Positions 44,638-56,601 of a DNA stretch of 64,000 nt are shown here, piece after piece. Below the pieces are notes generated by a model. It made no database searches. It saw nothing but the letters and a program-made list of their open reading frames with translations, and was not told the origin of the DNA. Position numbers and translations under genes: made by a program. The DNA comes from Knufia peltigerae (lineage: Eukaryota > Ascomycota > Eurotiomycetes > Chaetothyriales > Trichomeriaceae), in assembly GCA_030247855.1 (NCBI GenBank), contig JAPDRN010000022.1, forward strand, positions 62,001 through 126,000. The letters are read 5' to 3'. Positions within the stretch are counted from its first letter, which is position 1; the number at the start of each line of letters is the position of its first letter.

Positions 44638-46002
44638 TTTGCAATTGCAGTGGTTTTCCGCGTCAGTCAATTGCCCTCTGTGTGTGAGAGTAGAGACACA
44701 GAGAGACAGAGAGACAGAGACATGAAAGCCCAGCACGTGGTCACTGATTAAAAAGGGAGGACGACCTCGGATTGTTACACAAAAACAAAAAGGATAATGA
44801 TAAGGGGCGAGGGGGAATAAGCTCAGCTTCCTTGAACGTTTATCTATAGATTCTATCTCTCATGTTGATAATGATCGGGCTGGTTCACACCTACCGGAGA
44901 TCTTCGACCACGCTTGCATAAGTCATCGTTTTCTCGTCAGGGTTCCCTCACAAAAAGCAGAGCACGGATTTGCTACCGTACATTATTAGACTAGAGATGG
45001 CCTGCGCGCTCTCGACCTCGCCGAGTGGTTGGCTTTCCAAGGTCTGGGGCCCAAGGTTGAGAGTTCAAGAGATAAGCTCGGGCTTTTTCTTGCAGATAGA
45101 CATTGCGTCCAAGAAGCACGGGGCATATCGTATGCCATATCCAAAGTTGTGGAAAAGATTGACGAAAGGTTCGAGAGTAGAAGGAACCCGGTTCACTTGG
45201 CCCTTCCGAAGCCAATATAGATATAGACTGGTATTACATATTGGATCCAATAAGAGGGATATCCGATATCAGGTCCCCCCCGTAGACATGTGTACTGTAG
45301 ATAACAAATGAATCGAAATTGTGTTGTCGGGGACCTCCGGTTGAGCGATATCTTGGTAGGGATTCGTCGCGCTTTTGTACAATTGCTTCGTACGGATCCG
45401 GATCCAGATCTCTACTACTGTACAGTCTCTTTGATACCCGCTATCTCAAGGTAAGTTTTATGATTGACGATAATCAAGGGGACTACATCTTTCAGTCTTA
45501 ACAAAGAAGACACAAAAGAGATGTCTGATCACGCAGTTGGCGAATACCCCCCGTACACTTATAGTCCCTTGAACTCCGTGTGGCGAAGACATGTCTCCTG
45601 GTGGTTTCAAGTACTCGACTCGAGCTCCAGACACCTTCTTCACGGTCTCACACTCCTGTATTTGTTGACCTGCTCCTCGCCACCGTTCTGACCCCGTGGC
45701 ACTCCCTCCACATCCTGTACCGTGTCCCCCTCCCCCACCCATGGAGGAGTTGGAGAGGCCGAGATGCGCGAAGATGCGTTTCCCCGATCTCCCCAGACCT
45801 GAACACAGGCCTTCAGCCCCGCAGCTCCACATGATGGAGGAACTTCTTGATTTGCGATCGCGGCTCGCGAGTTGTCGTCGAAGTGCCTTTAAGAACCCTC
45901 GGTGGGTTCGAGCGAGCGAGACATGAGGCAACCTTGCCCAGTCTGCGAGCCCCCCTGCTACACCTCACATCTGGATCTGCCCGAGAGGACTTTGTCGCGA
46001 CT
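44638..46002. promoter_or_regulatory. Divergent region between permease and monooxygenase
   Basis: About 1.37 kb between two head-to-head genes. Near 44690-44722, in the permease 5' leader, lies a GACA/GAGA-type repeat. A coding-like + strand segment of about 70 codons (44997-45220, including ALDLAEWLAFQGLGPKVESS) opens after a stop, has no ATG and may be a relic. Several ATG-led short frames near 45740 are possible upstream ORFs of the monooxygenase. The long spacing suggests shared or complex control. Confidence 0.45.
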
Positions 46003-47331
46003 ATGGCCGGAGATGGTGCTGTACACGGAGAGCCTCACACAAATGGGGTGAATGGCACAGCCAACAACGAGGGCGTCATCAATTCGGACGGTGTCATTGT
46101 GGTAGGTGGTGAAACGATCCCCAATCCAGAGGTGGTTTCCTGATTCCCTCGCTGATCTCACATTCAGGTTGGCGCCGGTCCAGTCGGGCTCCTCGTCGCC
46201 CTGCGATTGGCCAAAGCGGGCATTCCTACCACCGTCCTCGAAATGCTACCCTACGTCGAGCAGTCCCCACGAGCCGCCGTCTACCACACCGTCGCCGTGC
46301 GGGAGCTCGATCGCGCAGGGGTCCTCGAAGACTGCCTCCGAAGAGGGAGCACGGGGTCAGATGTGCGTTGGATGAAGGTGAACGGAGAGACCATCGCAGA
46401 AGTCGACCGCAGACCGTTGCCCGGGGAGTATTCGGTGCTGGTATTGGGACAGCACGAGCTGGCCGAGGTCATCTTCACGCACTACAAGCGCTGCGCAGGC
46501 AGCAAGGTCTTGTTCAACCACAAAGTCACCGCGGTCCGACAGTCAGGGGACGCGAACGGCGCGGACCTCACGGTGGAGACCCCCGACGGTATCAAACACT
46601 TTCACTCACGATACGTGATCGGGGCGGATGGAGGGCGCAGCAGTGTCCGGCGGCTCTGCGACATCCCCTTTGAAGGTTTCACGTGGGATTTCAACCTCGT
46701 GGCGTGCAATGTCATCTATCCCTTTGAGAAGTACGGCTTCCGTGGAGGCAACTTCATCGTCGACAGCGAGCACTGGGCCCTGATCGCCAAGCTGGCCGAG
46801 CCGGGCCTCTGGCGTTGTTCCTACGGCGAGCTACCGGGGTTGACGCAAGACCAACTGCTCGAGAGACTGCCCTGGAAATTCGAATGCATGTTCCCGGGCC
46901 CCAAACCGCTGAACTATGAACTGAAGATGGCGTCCCCGTACAAAATCAACCAGCGATGTGCGACCACGTTCCACAAAGGCGCGGTCCTGCTGGCGGGAGA
47001 CGCCGCCCATCTGTGCAATCCTTTTGGCGGCATGGGACTCACGGGTGGCATTCTCGACGCGGGGGCGCTGGCTGACGTCCTGGTGGCGGTGATCAACGAA
47101 CGCAAATCCGAAGCACTCTTGGACCGTTATTCGGACCTGCGAAGGAAGGTGTTCCTCGAGGTGGTAGACCCCAGGTCACAGGCCAACGTGCGGCGGATAT
47201 CGGAGACGGACCCGGACACCGTCGGCCAGACGGACCCGTTCTTGAAGATGCTGAACGACCCGGCAATCGACAAGACCAACCTACGAGGATTGGATGACCT
47301 GTATGTCGACGTTATGGCTGGGGTCGAATGA
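46003..47331 (+). CDS. FAD-dependent aromatic-ring-type monooxygenase
   Basis: Exons 46003-46101 and 46168-47331 give 420 residues (intron 66 bp, GTAGGT...TTCAG). Splicing restores the Rossmann motif VIVVGAGPVGLLVALRLAKA. The middle has the DG-type motif VIGADGGRSSVRR, and the second FAD fingerprint is LLAGDAAHLCNPFGGMGLTG. These are the three hallmarks of the group A flavin hydroxylases (p-hydroxybenzoate hydroxylase family), including phenol, resorcinol and hydroxyphenylpropionate hydroxylases. The substrate cannot be inferred from these motifs alone. It lacks the C-terminal thioredoxin-like domain of phenol hydroxylases, so it is a compact 420-residue member. The 33-residue N-terminal exon is low complexity (HTNGVNGTANNEG). 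A neighbouring purine permease raises the possibility of a linked catabolic function; that is only inference. Confidence 0.9.
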
Positions 47332-47810
47332 ATGTGCGGTGAATCCGCCATCTGTTGAGCAAAGCTGAGGAACAGAAGAAAGTTCGGATGGCTCACCTGA
47401 TGGTTTCTTCCAGAGCCGATTCATGGACCACCAAGACATGGAATGACCCCTTGGGAGTTCTGGAGGCCTCGTTGCATGGTACAATGACCTCGAACTATAT
47501 TCAAGTGTTTCAGAGCCCAGGGAGTAAGTCCCGGCTGAGTCAATAACGAACGGGAGTAATCCGTTGTTACCATGGACTTGTGATGTTTATATATGTATAT
47601 ATAAATACTCGAACTGTCATCCTTCGCACCCATCTGGCTGACTCATCCCCCGCCACTTTGCTATCCCGCTAACAACTACGGATCCGTCGTTCGTTCCCAC
47701 GCAAGGAATCGAGTATTTATTGTTAGTGTTGAAGACCAATCAATCTCATCTCGAGATACCGACACTTCTTTGTTCCTTTTCTGCCCACTCGTGCTCCTCT
47801 TCTGTATCGC
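47332..47810. other. Intergenic region before CorA-like gene
   Basis: Holds the monooxygenase 3' end and the promoter of the next gene. An AT-rich TATATGTATATATAAAT stretch lies at about 47589-47606. No gene. Confidence 0.4.
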
Positions 47811-49402
47811 ATGGTCATCTTCACTCTACTAATGCAGAGACCATATCTCGACCAGATCAAGGAACGAACCGCGAAGGCGCCACACCTATATCACGTTCTC
47901 CACCTTTTACAACATCAACATCCCTGGGCCTCTGAAGCAGAACTGATCGACTGGGAGCCCAATGGAATCCTCCGGGCAGAAAAATATGTCTCAGCCAACG
48001 ACCTTCGTGCCGCTGTAAGAGACAGTACATTCCAACCTGCCCTACGTTACCTCATACTCGAGAATGTATCGCCGGATTTGGTCGAAGTTGTTGGCTCCGA
48101 ATACGACATTGACCAAGAGTTCTGGGTCGACCATGCGTTGGAATGCCGACCGAACCAACGGGTATCGTCGATGCTACAGTCAGTGGCGACGGAGGCGCCT
48201 TTTTTTCACGTAGACTATGCGCGAAATCATCGGACCGTGGACCTGCACCTCTTCGACGACGACGACGACGACGACGATGATGATCAAGTGGAAAAGCACA
48301 GGTCCGAGCTGAAAGCGTACCTCGGCGCCGGGCGACCCCATTACTTCAGGCGAGAATTCAACATCCGGCCGGATATGCAGGGCTTTCAGCTGCGTGAGCG
48401 CGTGTCTGTGTACGTGAAGAGTCTGGGTCAAGATCGATGGCTAGGTAAGCGGCACCAGCTTGGGCACATGTACGAATGAGGGCGTTGCTCATGTGATCCC
48501 AAGTACTTTTTTTACTCGATCCCCCACTCACTCCTTTCCAACCTTCTCATTTCATGGGGAGTGTCCGATTCCCGCCAGCGACCACTTGGCAAAGCAGGAT
48601 CTTACCGACCGAAGGCGGTCTCGGCCTCCGTGAACAATTGGCGCACCATCTCAAGCGTGGAAACCCCCTTTCTCCTCTGGTCGGCCATCCATTGAGCTCT
48701 GCTCTGTTGGTATTCATGTATGTTGCCCTCGTCTGGAAAGACATCCTCAACAGATTACGGATCATGCTGGAACGGGAGGCTTTGATCGGCGTCAATCCTC
48801 TAGGACCCGGCTTGCAGGTCCTCGAACGCCTGCACGAAGCTCGCGTGAACCTCAACTATGCAATCACGGCTATCAAAAATGCGATCATCTACCTCGGGCA
48901 TCGTGGGGCGTACCCTTGGCCTACGTTGGGCATATCTGCTAGACCGGAGCCGGAGCTGGCTGTCAAAATCCAGGCGCTGGAGCTGGACTTCCGACAGCTG
49001 CTGGCAGAGGCAGAGGGGCTGGGAGTGCTCGTGCAACAGTCCTTCAACACTCTGATGAGCACCCTGTCCTTCCAAGAGACCCAGAGTAGCGCAAAGACCG
49101 GAGAAGTGGCACTTCAGCAGAGTACGTCCATGGCACGGCTCACGGTCTTGGCCTTTGTGTACGTGCCTTTGGGGTTTGTGTGCGGCGTATTTGGGATGAA
49201 CATCCAAGAGATCAACGGGACAGGAGATCCACTCTGGGTCTTCTTCGTCGTGCTTGTCAGCTTGGTTGTAGCGACACTCGTAGTGGCCGTGATGTTCTCG
49301 AAGCTATCGAGCCAGTCCGTCAGGACGAAACTGGCCGAAGCGTGGCGGCGAGGTAAGCTACGTAGAATGAGGCACGCAGACAAAAAATACCCTGAAGTGT
49401 GA
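47811..49402 (+). CDS. CorA-like Mg2+ transporter family protein
   Basis: Exons 47811-48444 and 48504-49402 give 510 residues. The intron (59 bp) joins DRWLG to VLFLLDPPLTPF; its acceptor is CCCAAG at 48503. The C-terminus carries the CorA signature: VYVPLGFVCGVFGMNIQEIN with the GMN motif, followed by a second transmembrane helix (PLWVFFVVLVSLVVATLVVA) and a basic tail. The soluble N-terminal part is large and includes a ten-aspartate run (48255-48284). This fungal subgroup is known from many genomes, and ion specificity is rarely tested. Start is ATG 47811; an alternative ATG seven codons downstream is equally plausible. Usual location would be the plasma membrane or vacuole, but no targeting signal is apparent. 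Confidence 0.85.
48255..48284 (+). repeat. (GAC/GAT)10 trinucleotide run coding poly-Asp
   Basis: Ten in-frame Asp codons (seven GAC, three GAT) inside the CorA-like gene, in the cytosolic N-terminal domain. Likely length-variable between strains. Confidence 0.85.
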
Positions 49403-51623
49403 AAGTCGCCTCATGGGCTGGGTATTTGATCGGGAAAGAAGCCATGTTAACACTTGGTTGATAATTGAGAGGAGGTAAAGGGCTCAAACTTGCCCTGGTG
49501 TGTAAGTTGAGACCTGAAGAACAACACGGCTGTTTGCTCAAGGCGCTGGAAGTCCTTGACAAACCTCAGGTTGACAGCCACATACAACAAATGCATACGT
49601 TTTGTTCGGCGATCGAGGCACCATTGACTCATTCCTTTATCGCTTCATCCCTTCATTCCTTCATTCCAACACGAACGACCTTCCCCTAATCCATACCGAG
49701 ACCACCAGAGTTGACAATTCGGAAAAATCTCAAATTTCTCTAGGACGTTACCGCAGCCATACTCTTTCTTTATTGTTTCTTCAGGGTTCCATGATGGTCA
49801 CAACTGTAACGGGGCAATGTTTTATCCTCATTTCCACGCTTCGCTTGTTTGGACGAAACCTGTTCGCCGCACTTCGGCTTGAGGGAATGACGAACACTGT
49901 CAGTAAGGGTGATGACACGAAACAACAGCCAGGTCGAAAGCACGCTTACGCAGTTGAAGTACTCGGTGACGGCCATGATGTTGCCCTTCCAGCAAATGTC
50001 GCGCGTGTCTATATGGTAATACAAGTAGTATCTTGCCATTCTCGTCGTAGACAGATTTGAGTCGTGATGGAACTACCAAGGCACTCTTTTAATTCTGGGA
50101 CTTGGGTACAAATTCAAACTTTTCTGGGCTCCCTCGATTACGTGCTGGAAGTTGCCGTTTTCTAGACCACTTTGCCGGCCGAACTGCTGCCTGGGATAAG
50201 TAGCTTCCAATTAGCTAATGATATAAAGCCTCTGGCACGGCATTGGTCTTTGTCATTGCACGCCTTTCCGGAGATGCGCCTTCTGGCTTTGGGATGGTTG
50301 CATGAGAAGGAGGGTCGGGTTTCTCGAGAGGGCCTGCCAAAACAACCCGACTGGAGAGGGCTATCCTTGTTCTGGAGTAAGCCGAAGCAAAGCTGAGTTG
50401 CACTGGGTACAACCAATCGCCGAAATGCCGGACGAATTGCCCGCACAAAGTGGTCGGTGATGTGGGAGGTGCATAACTAGTTCCCTATTCCTGCGTCGAA
50501 GATGAAACAGGTATGTGAAGCTTCGACTTGTGGCTTAACATTGAACCGGATCGTCCACGGGCAGACCGACCGTCCTCGGGTCGGCCCAGAGTCGATTTGT
50601 CGATCGCAATCCGAGATCGCGGCACTGGCCGTGCGTCTGCATCGTGGCCGAACTCGTGTTTGCCTTCTCTCGGACGATGCAAGAAGTCTGAGGTATGGCA
50701 GAGAGCCTCATTCAGGTATTGATGAGTGGACGCAGCAAGGCGCTTGAGCCCCTGTTTATTCCGTAACAACCGCACGATCATGGCTCACTGCTATCTATCC
50801 CAATGAGATTACGAGGTCCACCGGATCAGAACCAACGATGTCGGGCGGGCGCATTGTCAGGGTAAGGCAACAACCACAGGAAGCCCCGGAAATGGGGCTC
50901 CGCGCGCGATGAAACACCATATCGACATGGGCATAAAGGTCAGGGTTGTGGACAGAACTCCGGAGGGTGGTTCAGTAGCAGTATTACCCTTGAAGCCAGC
51001 CGATAAGAACAGACGGCAAAGAGAACAAAGCCCGACACTCAAGGAGTGCGCTTCTACTTGACCACCCTACGGGGGACGCGAAATTGTGTTGTTCTTGCAG
51101 ATAAGATTCTGGACGTTCGAGACCCGGCAAGGACTTTGATGCCTCTGGAGATCACCACTTGGTCAAAGGATGGGCAAAGCACAATCATCGAGGAGAACGG
51201 CTATAATTTTTGAAAAGTTTTTGAATGACAGGAGATGACCAAAACATTGTCAAGGTCTTTGTAAAGGGAAGATCGATCAAGACTTCAAACCAATAAGAAA
51301 TGGTCGATATTCAAGAAAACTGCAGTCAAACCCGCCAGCCACTTTGTGCCTGCCTTCAAAGGCCGTTTGTTTTGATGTGGTGGTAATCATTTCAATAGTG
51401 TCGAAGTGATTTCGAAACGCATTCGCTGTCACAAACAAAAACGGTGCCATACATGGAATGCTGAATGGCGTCTTGAAGCCATAGAACGAGCACATGTATC
51501 CAATTTAGTGCCTGCTTAGGCTGTGAGGATATCGCTGCAGTCATACATGAAAGCCAGCTGGCTGTTCCATCCGAGTCACGGTCAAGAATAGTCGCCATCT
51601 ATCTTGAAACCATCAGGTTTCCC
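49403..51623. other. 2.2-kb stretch without a supported gene
   Basis: Converging genes flank it, so it includes two 3' ends. Two ATG-led minus-strand frames (50781-50488, 98 codons; 51495-51280, 72 codons) carry no recognisable motif, and I see no splice pattern linking them to anything. Repeats are absent. It could hide a short non-coding RNA or a fast-evolving small protein. Confidence 0.4.
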
Positions 51624-53897
51624 CTACCAGGAACTCACACCGCTTGCTCGAACAAATTGTTCCTGTCGATCCTTCAGACTTGCCCAATGCACCAACTCTT
51701 CCTCTTCGATCTCCTCTGGCGTTCGCAGCAGGTTTCCAGTGGTGTTGTCAGCCACACCTCGGTATCGCGACGGACCCAGTCTTTCGAGTTTGGAGAGGAT
51801 CTCAAGAAAGTCGTGGAGATAACTGTTGACGCTTTCGGAGTCTAATGTCGGCATTGAGCTCATGCGAGCACGCTTCGTTTCGAGCAAGGTGGAAGCGACC
51901 GTCCGGATCTTATTGCACTGGACCTGATGTTAGTAAAAACGGGGCTAAAGCTCGATTTTCGGGACTTACAAAGCTCGTGCCATTTGGCTCCATATTGACT
52001 TGGTTGATGCTCTTGAGGAGTAAAGCCATATCTCTTACAATATCTTCCCGTTCAACTGCCATCATTTGTTCGCCGGCATCCATCAAGCTGTCGCTGGGTG
52101 TTCTTCCAGCGACTTGGCGGTAACCGTGCTCCATTCCGGTCATGACTACACCGGCAGTTGGCGAGGAACTGGCAATAGACTTGTCAGACGGAAAGCTGAT
52201 CTTGTCACGGTCGACGATTTCGTAGAGATTCCAGAACCGCTCGACCAGATACGATCTTGACGAGAGCTGGGTAGCGTAAATGTTGGCTTTCTGAATCTCA
52301 AACTGAATTACTCGTTTCGTTGGTGGAGCCGAAAATGACCCTCGGGCACTTGCAGTCTCGAGTGAAGGATCGGTCTCGACACCCTCACGGTCGTTGAATA
52401 ATTGGGAATAGGCAGATATGTCGGCCTGAGTAGGGGGCCACTCTCCAAAGCCATTGGATGGGTTCAGTTGCAACTCCTTCGGTGCATCTCGGGTCGCTTC
52501 CTTGACGGTCTGAAGAGCACGTCGAATAATCTGGCGTTGCCGATCCCAGTCATAAACAGTATTCGCCCCAAAGGCCATTTCTAGTGCAGCCAGAAAGTGG
52601 AAAGCTCTGAAGACCTTAACATTCAGATTGAAGCCAATCATTTCTGACACAACACCTCTAGGTTGGGGGAATATTTGGGCTTCCGTGATGTATTCATCGT
52701 CTACCTCGATTGGAAGTGGAGGCAGCATCTCTGCATGAGAAACCGGTGGGATGAGCAGGTCGCCTTCGGCTTCATCCAGCTGGCGGGCTGACATGGCACC
52801 CACGAAGAGTAGCCAGAAGAGTCGACGTCCAGATTCCTGATAAACATAGTCCACGATTTGAGGTCTCTGTGCATCGGCAGGTGGGTACGAGCCGCCAGGA
52901 GTGGCTGGTGGCCGGTAGAATTCAGGACGATGAAACCCGAGCTCCCGTGTGACGAGAGTGCACTCTCCCAGATACAGGCGCAAGCGTGGTAGATCAAGAA
53001 CGTAACCCGCCGCAAGTCCGGTCAAATAGCTTGCAATCGCATCATAAAGACCCATTGGCCGGTCCATGTAGCCCAACCCCCGGGCCTCGACGAAAACCTG
53101 GTGGCATCGATCAATAAGAGCGCCAGCGTTTGGAAACTGCGACCTCGCTGCTTCTGCGGTGAATAATTGGCGTGGTCTGCGTGGAAATGACGCCACCAGG
53201 CATTCTACCATAGCAGCGATGAGAGCCAGGAAGGTATGGTTGGTTCGATCTTCTCGGGCCTCGAAAGATCTCCGGAAGGTCGGTTCGTGTGGGAGAGGTA
53301 TCAGAGGATGTATGTAGAGAAAGTAGTCATCGATGAGGACCTTCAATGTAGGAAGATCGCATATCGATTCAGCCGCGAGAAGACTGGGTGCAGAGAGTGC
53401 CGCTAGACTGTAGGCCGCATCATGAGTAGGAGAGCCTCTTGAACCCTCGTAAATTCCTCCCTCAAGTTTTTGTCTCTTGATGGCTTCCGCATGCCTGTTG
53501 GGTGGTCCACGGCGACGACTGGGACGGTCAAAGGTGCAGGGAATGTCAAGGGCAGCGCATGATTTGCATGGAGGTCCAGACTCGTCGCACTGGATTGAAT
53601 CGTGAGCAGTTGAAGTTGAACTCATGGGAAATGCGTTCATACCTTGACTTTTCGCACACTACAGCTATCGCAAGCCTTCCGCAGACGGACTTTTGGCTCT
53701 GACGACTTGCCTCCGGATCTCGGAGGTTCTTGACCTAACTGCTCGTGGTCTGCGCGGTCCACGGGTAAAGCGACCTCGAATTGGTTGGAAAAGTGTGTCT
53801 GTAGTTGGTAGGCAGTAGGGTCTTCATATTTGTACGCGTTGTTGGGGTCCTGGCCCTGCGAGGGTGCATACGCCCCCGTGGGCGAGATCGACGACAT
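51624..53897 (-). CDS. Zn(II)2Cys6 fungal transcription factor (3 exons)
   Basis: Exons 53897-53643, 53589-51970 and 51923-51624 give 724 residues. The cluster has Cys at residues 76, 79, 86, 93, 96 and 103 (KACDSCSVRKVKCDESGPPC and on). Intron 53590-53642 falls exactly before the third Cys and must be removed to see it. A basic linker (RPSRRRGPPNRHAEAIKRQK) follows. The Fungal_trans region spans about residues 160-460 (LIDDYFLYIHPLIPLPHEPT; RRLFWLLFVGAMSARQLDEA; the EARGLGYMDRP helix). Intron 51924-51969 links SF to VQCNKIRTVASTLLE near the C-terminus. A leucine-rich helix (DFLEILSKLERLGP) ends the protein. Target genes are unknown. The upstream region of about 1 kb is gene-free, giving room for regulation. 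Confidence 0.9.
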
Positions 53898-54951
53898 GAC
53901 AGAGCTTTTCTATCTCAATGACTTCGTCTGCGACAACCGAAACGGACGGGTGAACATCGGCACATGCCTATGAAGTGGGAGACGCAGGTGGTAAATATCG
54001 GGGAAAACGAGAAAAGGCGGAGGTGGAGAGAAAGAGGCGGGCAAGCCGAGTCGGTGTCGAGTCAAGTCGCGTGAAAAGTCTAGTGGCTGGTGTTTTTCAA
54101 TATCTGAAGGTACCGCGCCCTCACCTTTCAGACTCTGTGAAACCAGTAGGAGATCAAAAGAGTGAATGTCGTTCACAAACACATACGGGATATTAATTCA
54201 CAATCTGAGATTGTCTTGAGAGGCGACAGATTGCAGTGGAAAAAAAGGCGCAGGCGGCAAAATACAGGTGTCGCTATTCAGCAGATACAGCCAGCAACAC
54301 ACCACTAACAATTAACTAGGTAGAAAGAATTCAACCGCCTTCGCTTAGACGGCGACTTTTACTACCCTGATTTACTCCGTAGAACTGGTCTGACCACTTG
54401 GAGCTAGGTTGATTCCTATGCAGCTACCCAAACAAGCCACAAGATGATGCACGTTTAGGAGTCACAAGCTACAACACAAGGTGTATAGGCCTTGTCAAGT
54501 GCTGTGCGAGTAGTATCCAAGAGTGCGGCTTGGGTGCTGTCTTCGATCTGTGCAGCCAGAAATATTTCCGAAACCTCCATAATCAAGCAATCATAGAAGA
54601 GTAGCTCAATGAAAGGTCCCGGGGTAAGTTGGCAACTAATGATTATTCCTCTATCCTCTGCTTTCCCCTCCAGCAATCATTTGAACCACCCAAGGGCAGC
54701 GGCATTGGCAGAGTGAATACAGAGGAAATTCAGTTTTGTAGAGAAAAGAAGGAAAAAGTGGTAAGAAATTGCAGCGAGGCTGAATAATGAATCGGTGTGG
54801 CCTCGGCAGACCTTCCCACCTCTCATGCAAGGCTGCGTCACAAGGCATTGTGGTCGTTGTAGAGGCTTGAGTGCAGCCTGCATTGTACAATCCCAACCGC
54901 CATGACTTCCTACGCATGATCTAACGGACAACAGGGCGCTCTTGTGTAAAG
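53898..54951. other. Divergent promoter region, about 1 kb
   Basis: Between the C6 factor (minus) and the Rrt8-like gene (plus). It contains purine-rich DNA around 54000-54040 (GAGAAAGAGGCGGG) and AT-rich DNA near 54180-54320. No supported gene. Confidence 0.4.
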
Positions 54952-55810
54952 ATGATCGCCTGGCTGGATGCTACCTGGTTATACCCCTTCAAGGTGGGAT
55001 TGATTCAAGATATCCATATCGAGAAACTGGCCTGTTAGACTTACCACAAGTTCTCCGTAGGGCATTTACTATTTCCTCAGACATCCTTACCTCTACCCGC
55101 TCTTCAAGGCTCGACTGGTTCCTATCATACTACTTTCTGCATTCATCTATGTCAACCTCTTCGTTTGGACTTTCTTGCCACAGGTGGCGTTCCTGGCCAT
55201 CTTTCACGGCCCAGGCGCATGGCTGAACGCCACCTTCCTGGTGCTAGGAGAGGGCTCTGCGATTGTCGCTTTGCTCTTTGAGGCTTTTTTCGTCGATGAA
55301 ACACTTGTTGACATCTTCGATGCTGTACTTATTGACCAAGGGCTGGAGGATCTTGTCAGTGAAGCTCGACTCCTCCACCAGGATGGCCAAAACTCGGTGC
55401 AGATGCTCGGAAACCCCACCACCTCATCGATCTACAGCCCCTTTAGCCTTCGCCAGATCCTCGAATTCGTTATTCTCCTCCCTCTCAATTTCATACCATT
55501 TGTCGGTGTGCCTCTCTTCTTGTTCCTCACCGGCTATAGAGCTGGCCCTTTCCACCACTGGAGGTATTTCAAACTGCTGGGACTGTCCAAAAAAGATCGT
55601 ACGGACTATGTAAGAAAGAGGCAGTTAAAGTACACTTGGTTTGGAACTGTTGCACTAGCTCTTCAGCTGATCCCTGTTCTGAGCATGTTTTTTCTGCTCA
55701 CTTCGGCAGCGGGGAGTGCTTTGTGGGCAGCGAAAATGGAAAAGGCTCGCAGAGGTCGAGAAGCCATCGCCTCGCCACACGGGGCAGAGTATCACGACGA
55801 CCCAGCGTAG
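54952..55810 (+). CDS. Rrt8/EI24-like multi-span membrane protein
   Basis: Exons 54952-54993 and 55061-55810 give 263 residues. The splice joins WLYPFK to GIYYFLRHPYLYPLFKARLV, a match in layout to fungal Rrt8/Lds-type (EI24 fold) proteins, linked to lipid droplets and the outer spore wall in yeast. Membrane spans: LVPIILLSAFIYVNLFVWTF, GPGAWLNATFLVLGEGSAIV, LEFVILLPLNFIPFVGVPLF and VALALQLIPVLSMFFLLTSA. A re-entrant loop carries FFVDETLVDIFDAVLIDQGL. The start is the only ATG ahead of the splice donor; homologues may have longer N-termini, so a missed upstream exon is possible. It is convergent with a HAD gene only 20 bp away. Confidence 0.78.
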
Positions 55811-55830
55811 CCAATCAAGATATTATAATG

Positions 55831-56601
55831 CTATGCCATGCTTTTGGCATGTTTCTCGACCGCATCAGCAACCTCTTCCAAACTCTTCACAATTACTGTT
55901 GGCCCGATTCCAAGCCTATCCTGCCAGCCGTTTCCTGCTCGATCAACCCACGCTGCTTGCATACCTACTGTTCGAGATCCAGTAACATCGAACGGGTTGC
56001 CAGAGACGAGCCACATCTTGTCCATCTCGTTCTTTTTGCCCATCTTTTCAGCAAGGTGGAAATAGGCCTCTGGGGCTGGTTTATATTTTTTCACGTCGTC
56101 AATCGAGATGATACCCTTGAAGATCGAAGAATTAAGATCCTCGGAACCGTGGACTGAGTTTGTTACCATTGCATTGGTCCCATTAGAGAACACGACGCAT
56201 TCCACATTGGAGTTATCCTTGAGCCGCTTCAAGGCTGGATTGACGTCTGGAAAGGTGGACAAGGAGTCATAGGCCAGCATCAATTTATCTAGAGCTGGGT
56301 CCTCGAGCCGAAGACCATGTTCAGCCAAGGCATGAAGCAGCGAGTTGCGAGTCACCTTGGAGAAGTCGTCATACTTGTCTTCATACAAAGTCAGCGATCA
56401 GATATCCTCATGATTATATTGTTTCAAGTTTGACTTACTCATGCTGTTCAACCTCCAAGTATATTCAAGCTGGTATTTCCTCCATACCGTAGCAATGGAC
56501 GTAGCCTTTTCTTGCCCAAAGTGTGACGACAGCTCTTTTGCAATGCTTTCGGTTGACAGCAGCGTGCCGTAGAGGTCGAAAGCCACAACGATTTTGCCCA
56601 T
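55831..56601 (-). CDS. HAD-superfamily hydrolase (haloacid dehalogenase type II-like)
   Basis: Exons 56601-56439 and 56378-55831 give 236 residues. The four HAD motifs are visible: motif I VVAFDLYGTLLS with the nucleophile Asp; motif II VVFSNGTNAM; motif III Lys in DDVKKYKPAPEAYF; motif IV in WLVSGNPFDVTGSRTVGMQA. A helical cap is inserted after motif I (WRKYQLEYTWRLNSM), as in L-2-haloacid dehalogenases. The intron (56379-56438, 60 bp) is needed to keep the cap in frame. Fungal members are often annotated as haloacid dehalogenases without proof of substrate; phosphatase or dehalogenase activity cannot be separated by motif alone. Cytosolic, no targeting signal. Confidence 0.88.

Noticed and set aside
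45458..45931. 157-codon minus-strand frame upstream of the monooxygenase
   Set aside because: Gly/Ser low complexity, no ATG support, and it overlaps the probable leader of the opposite gene.
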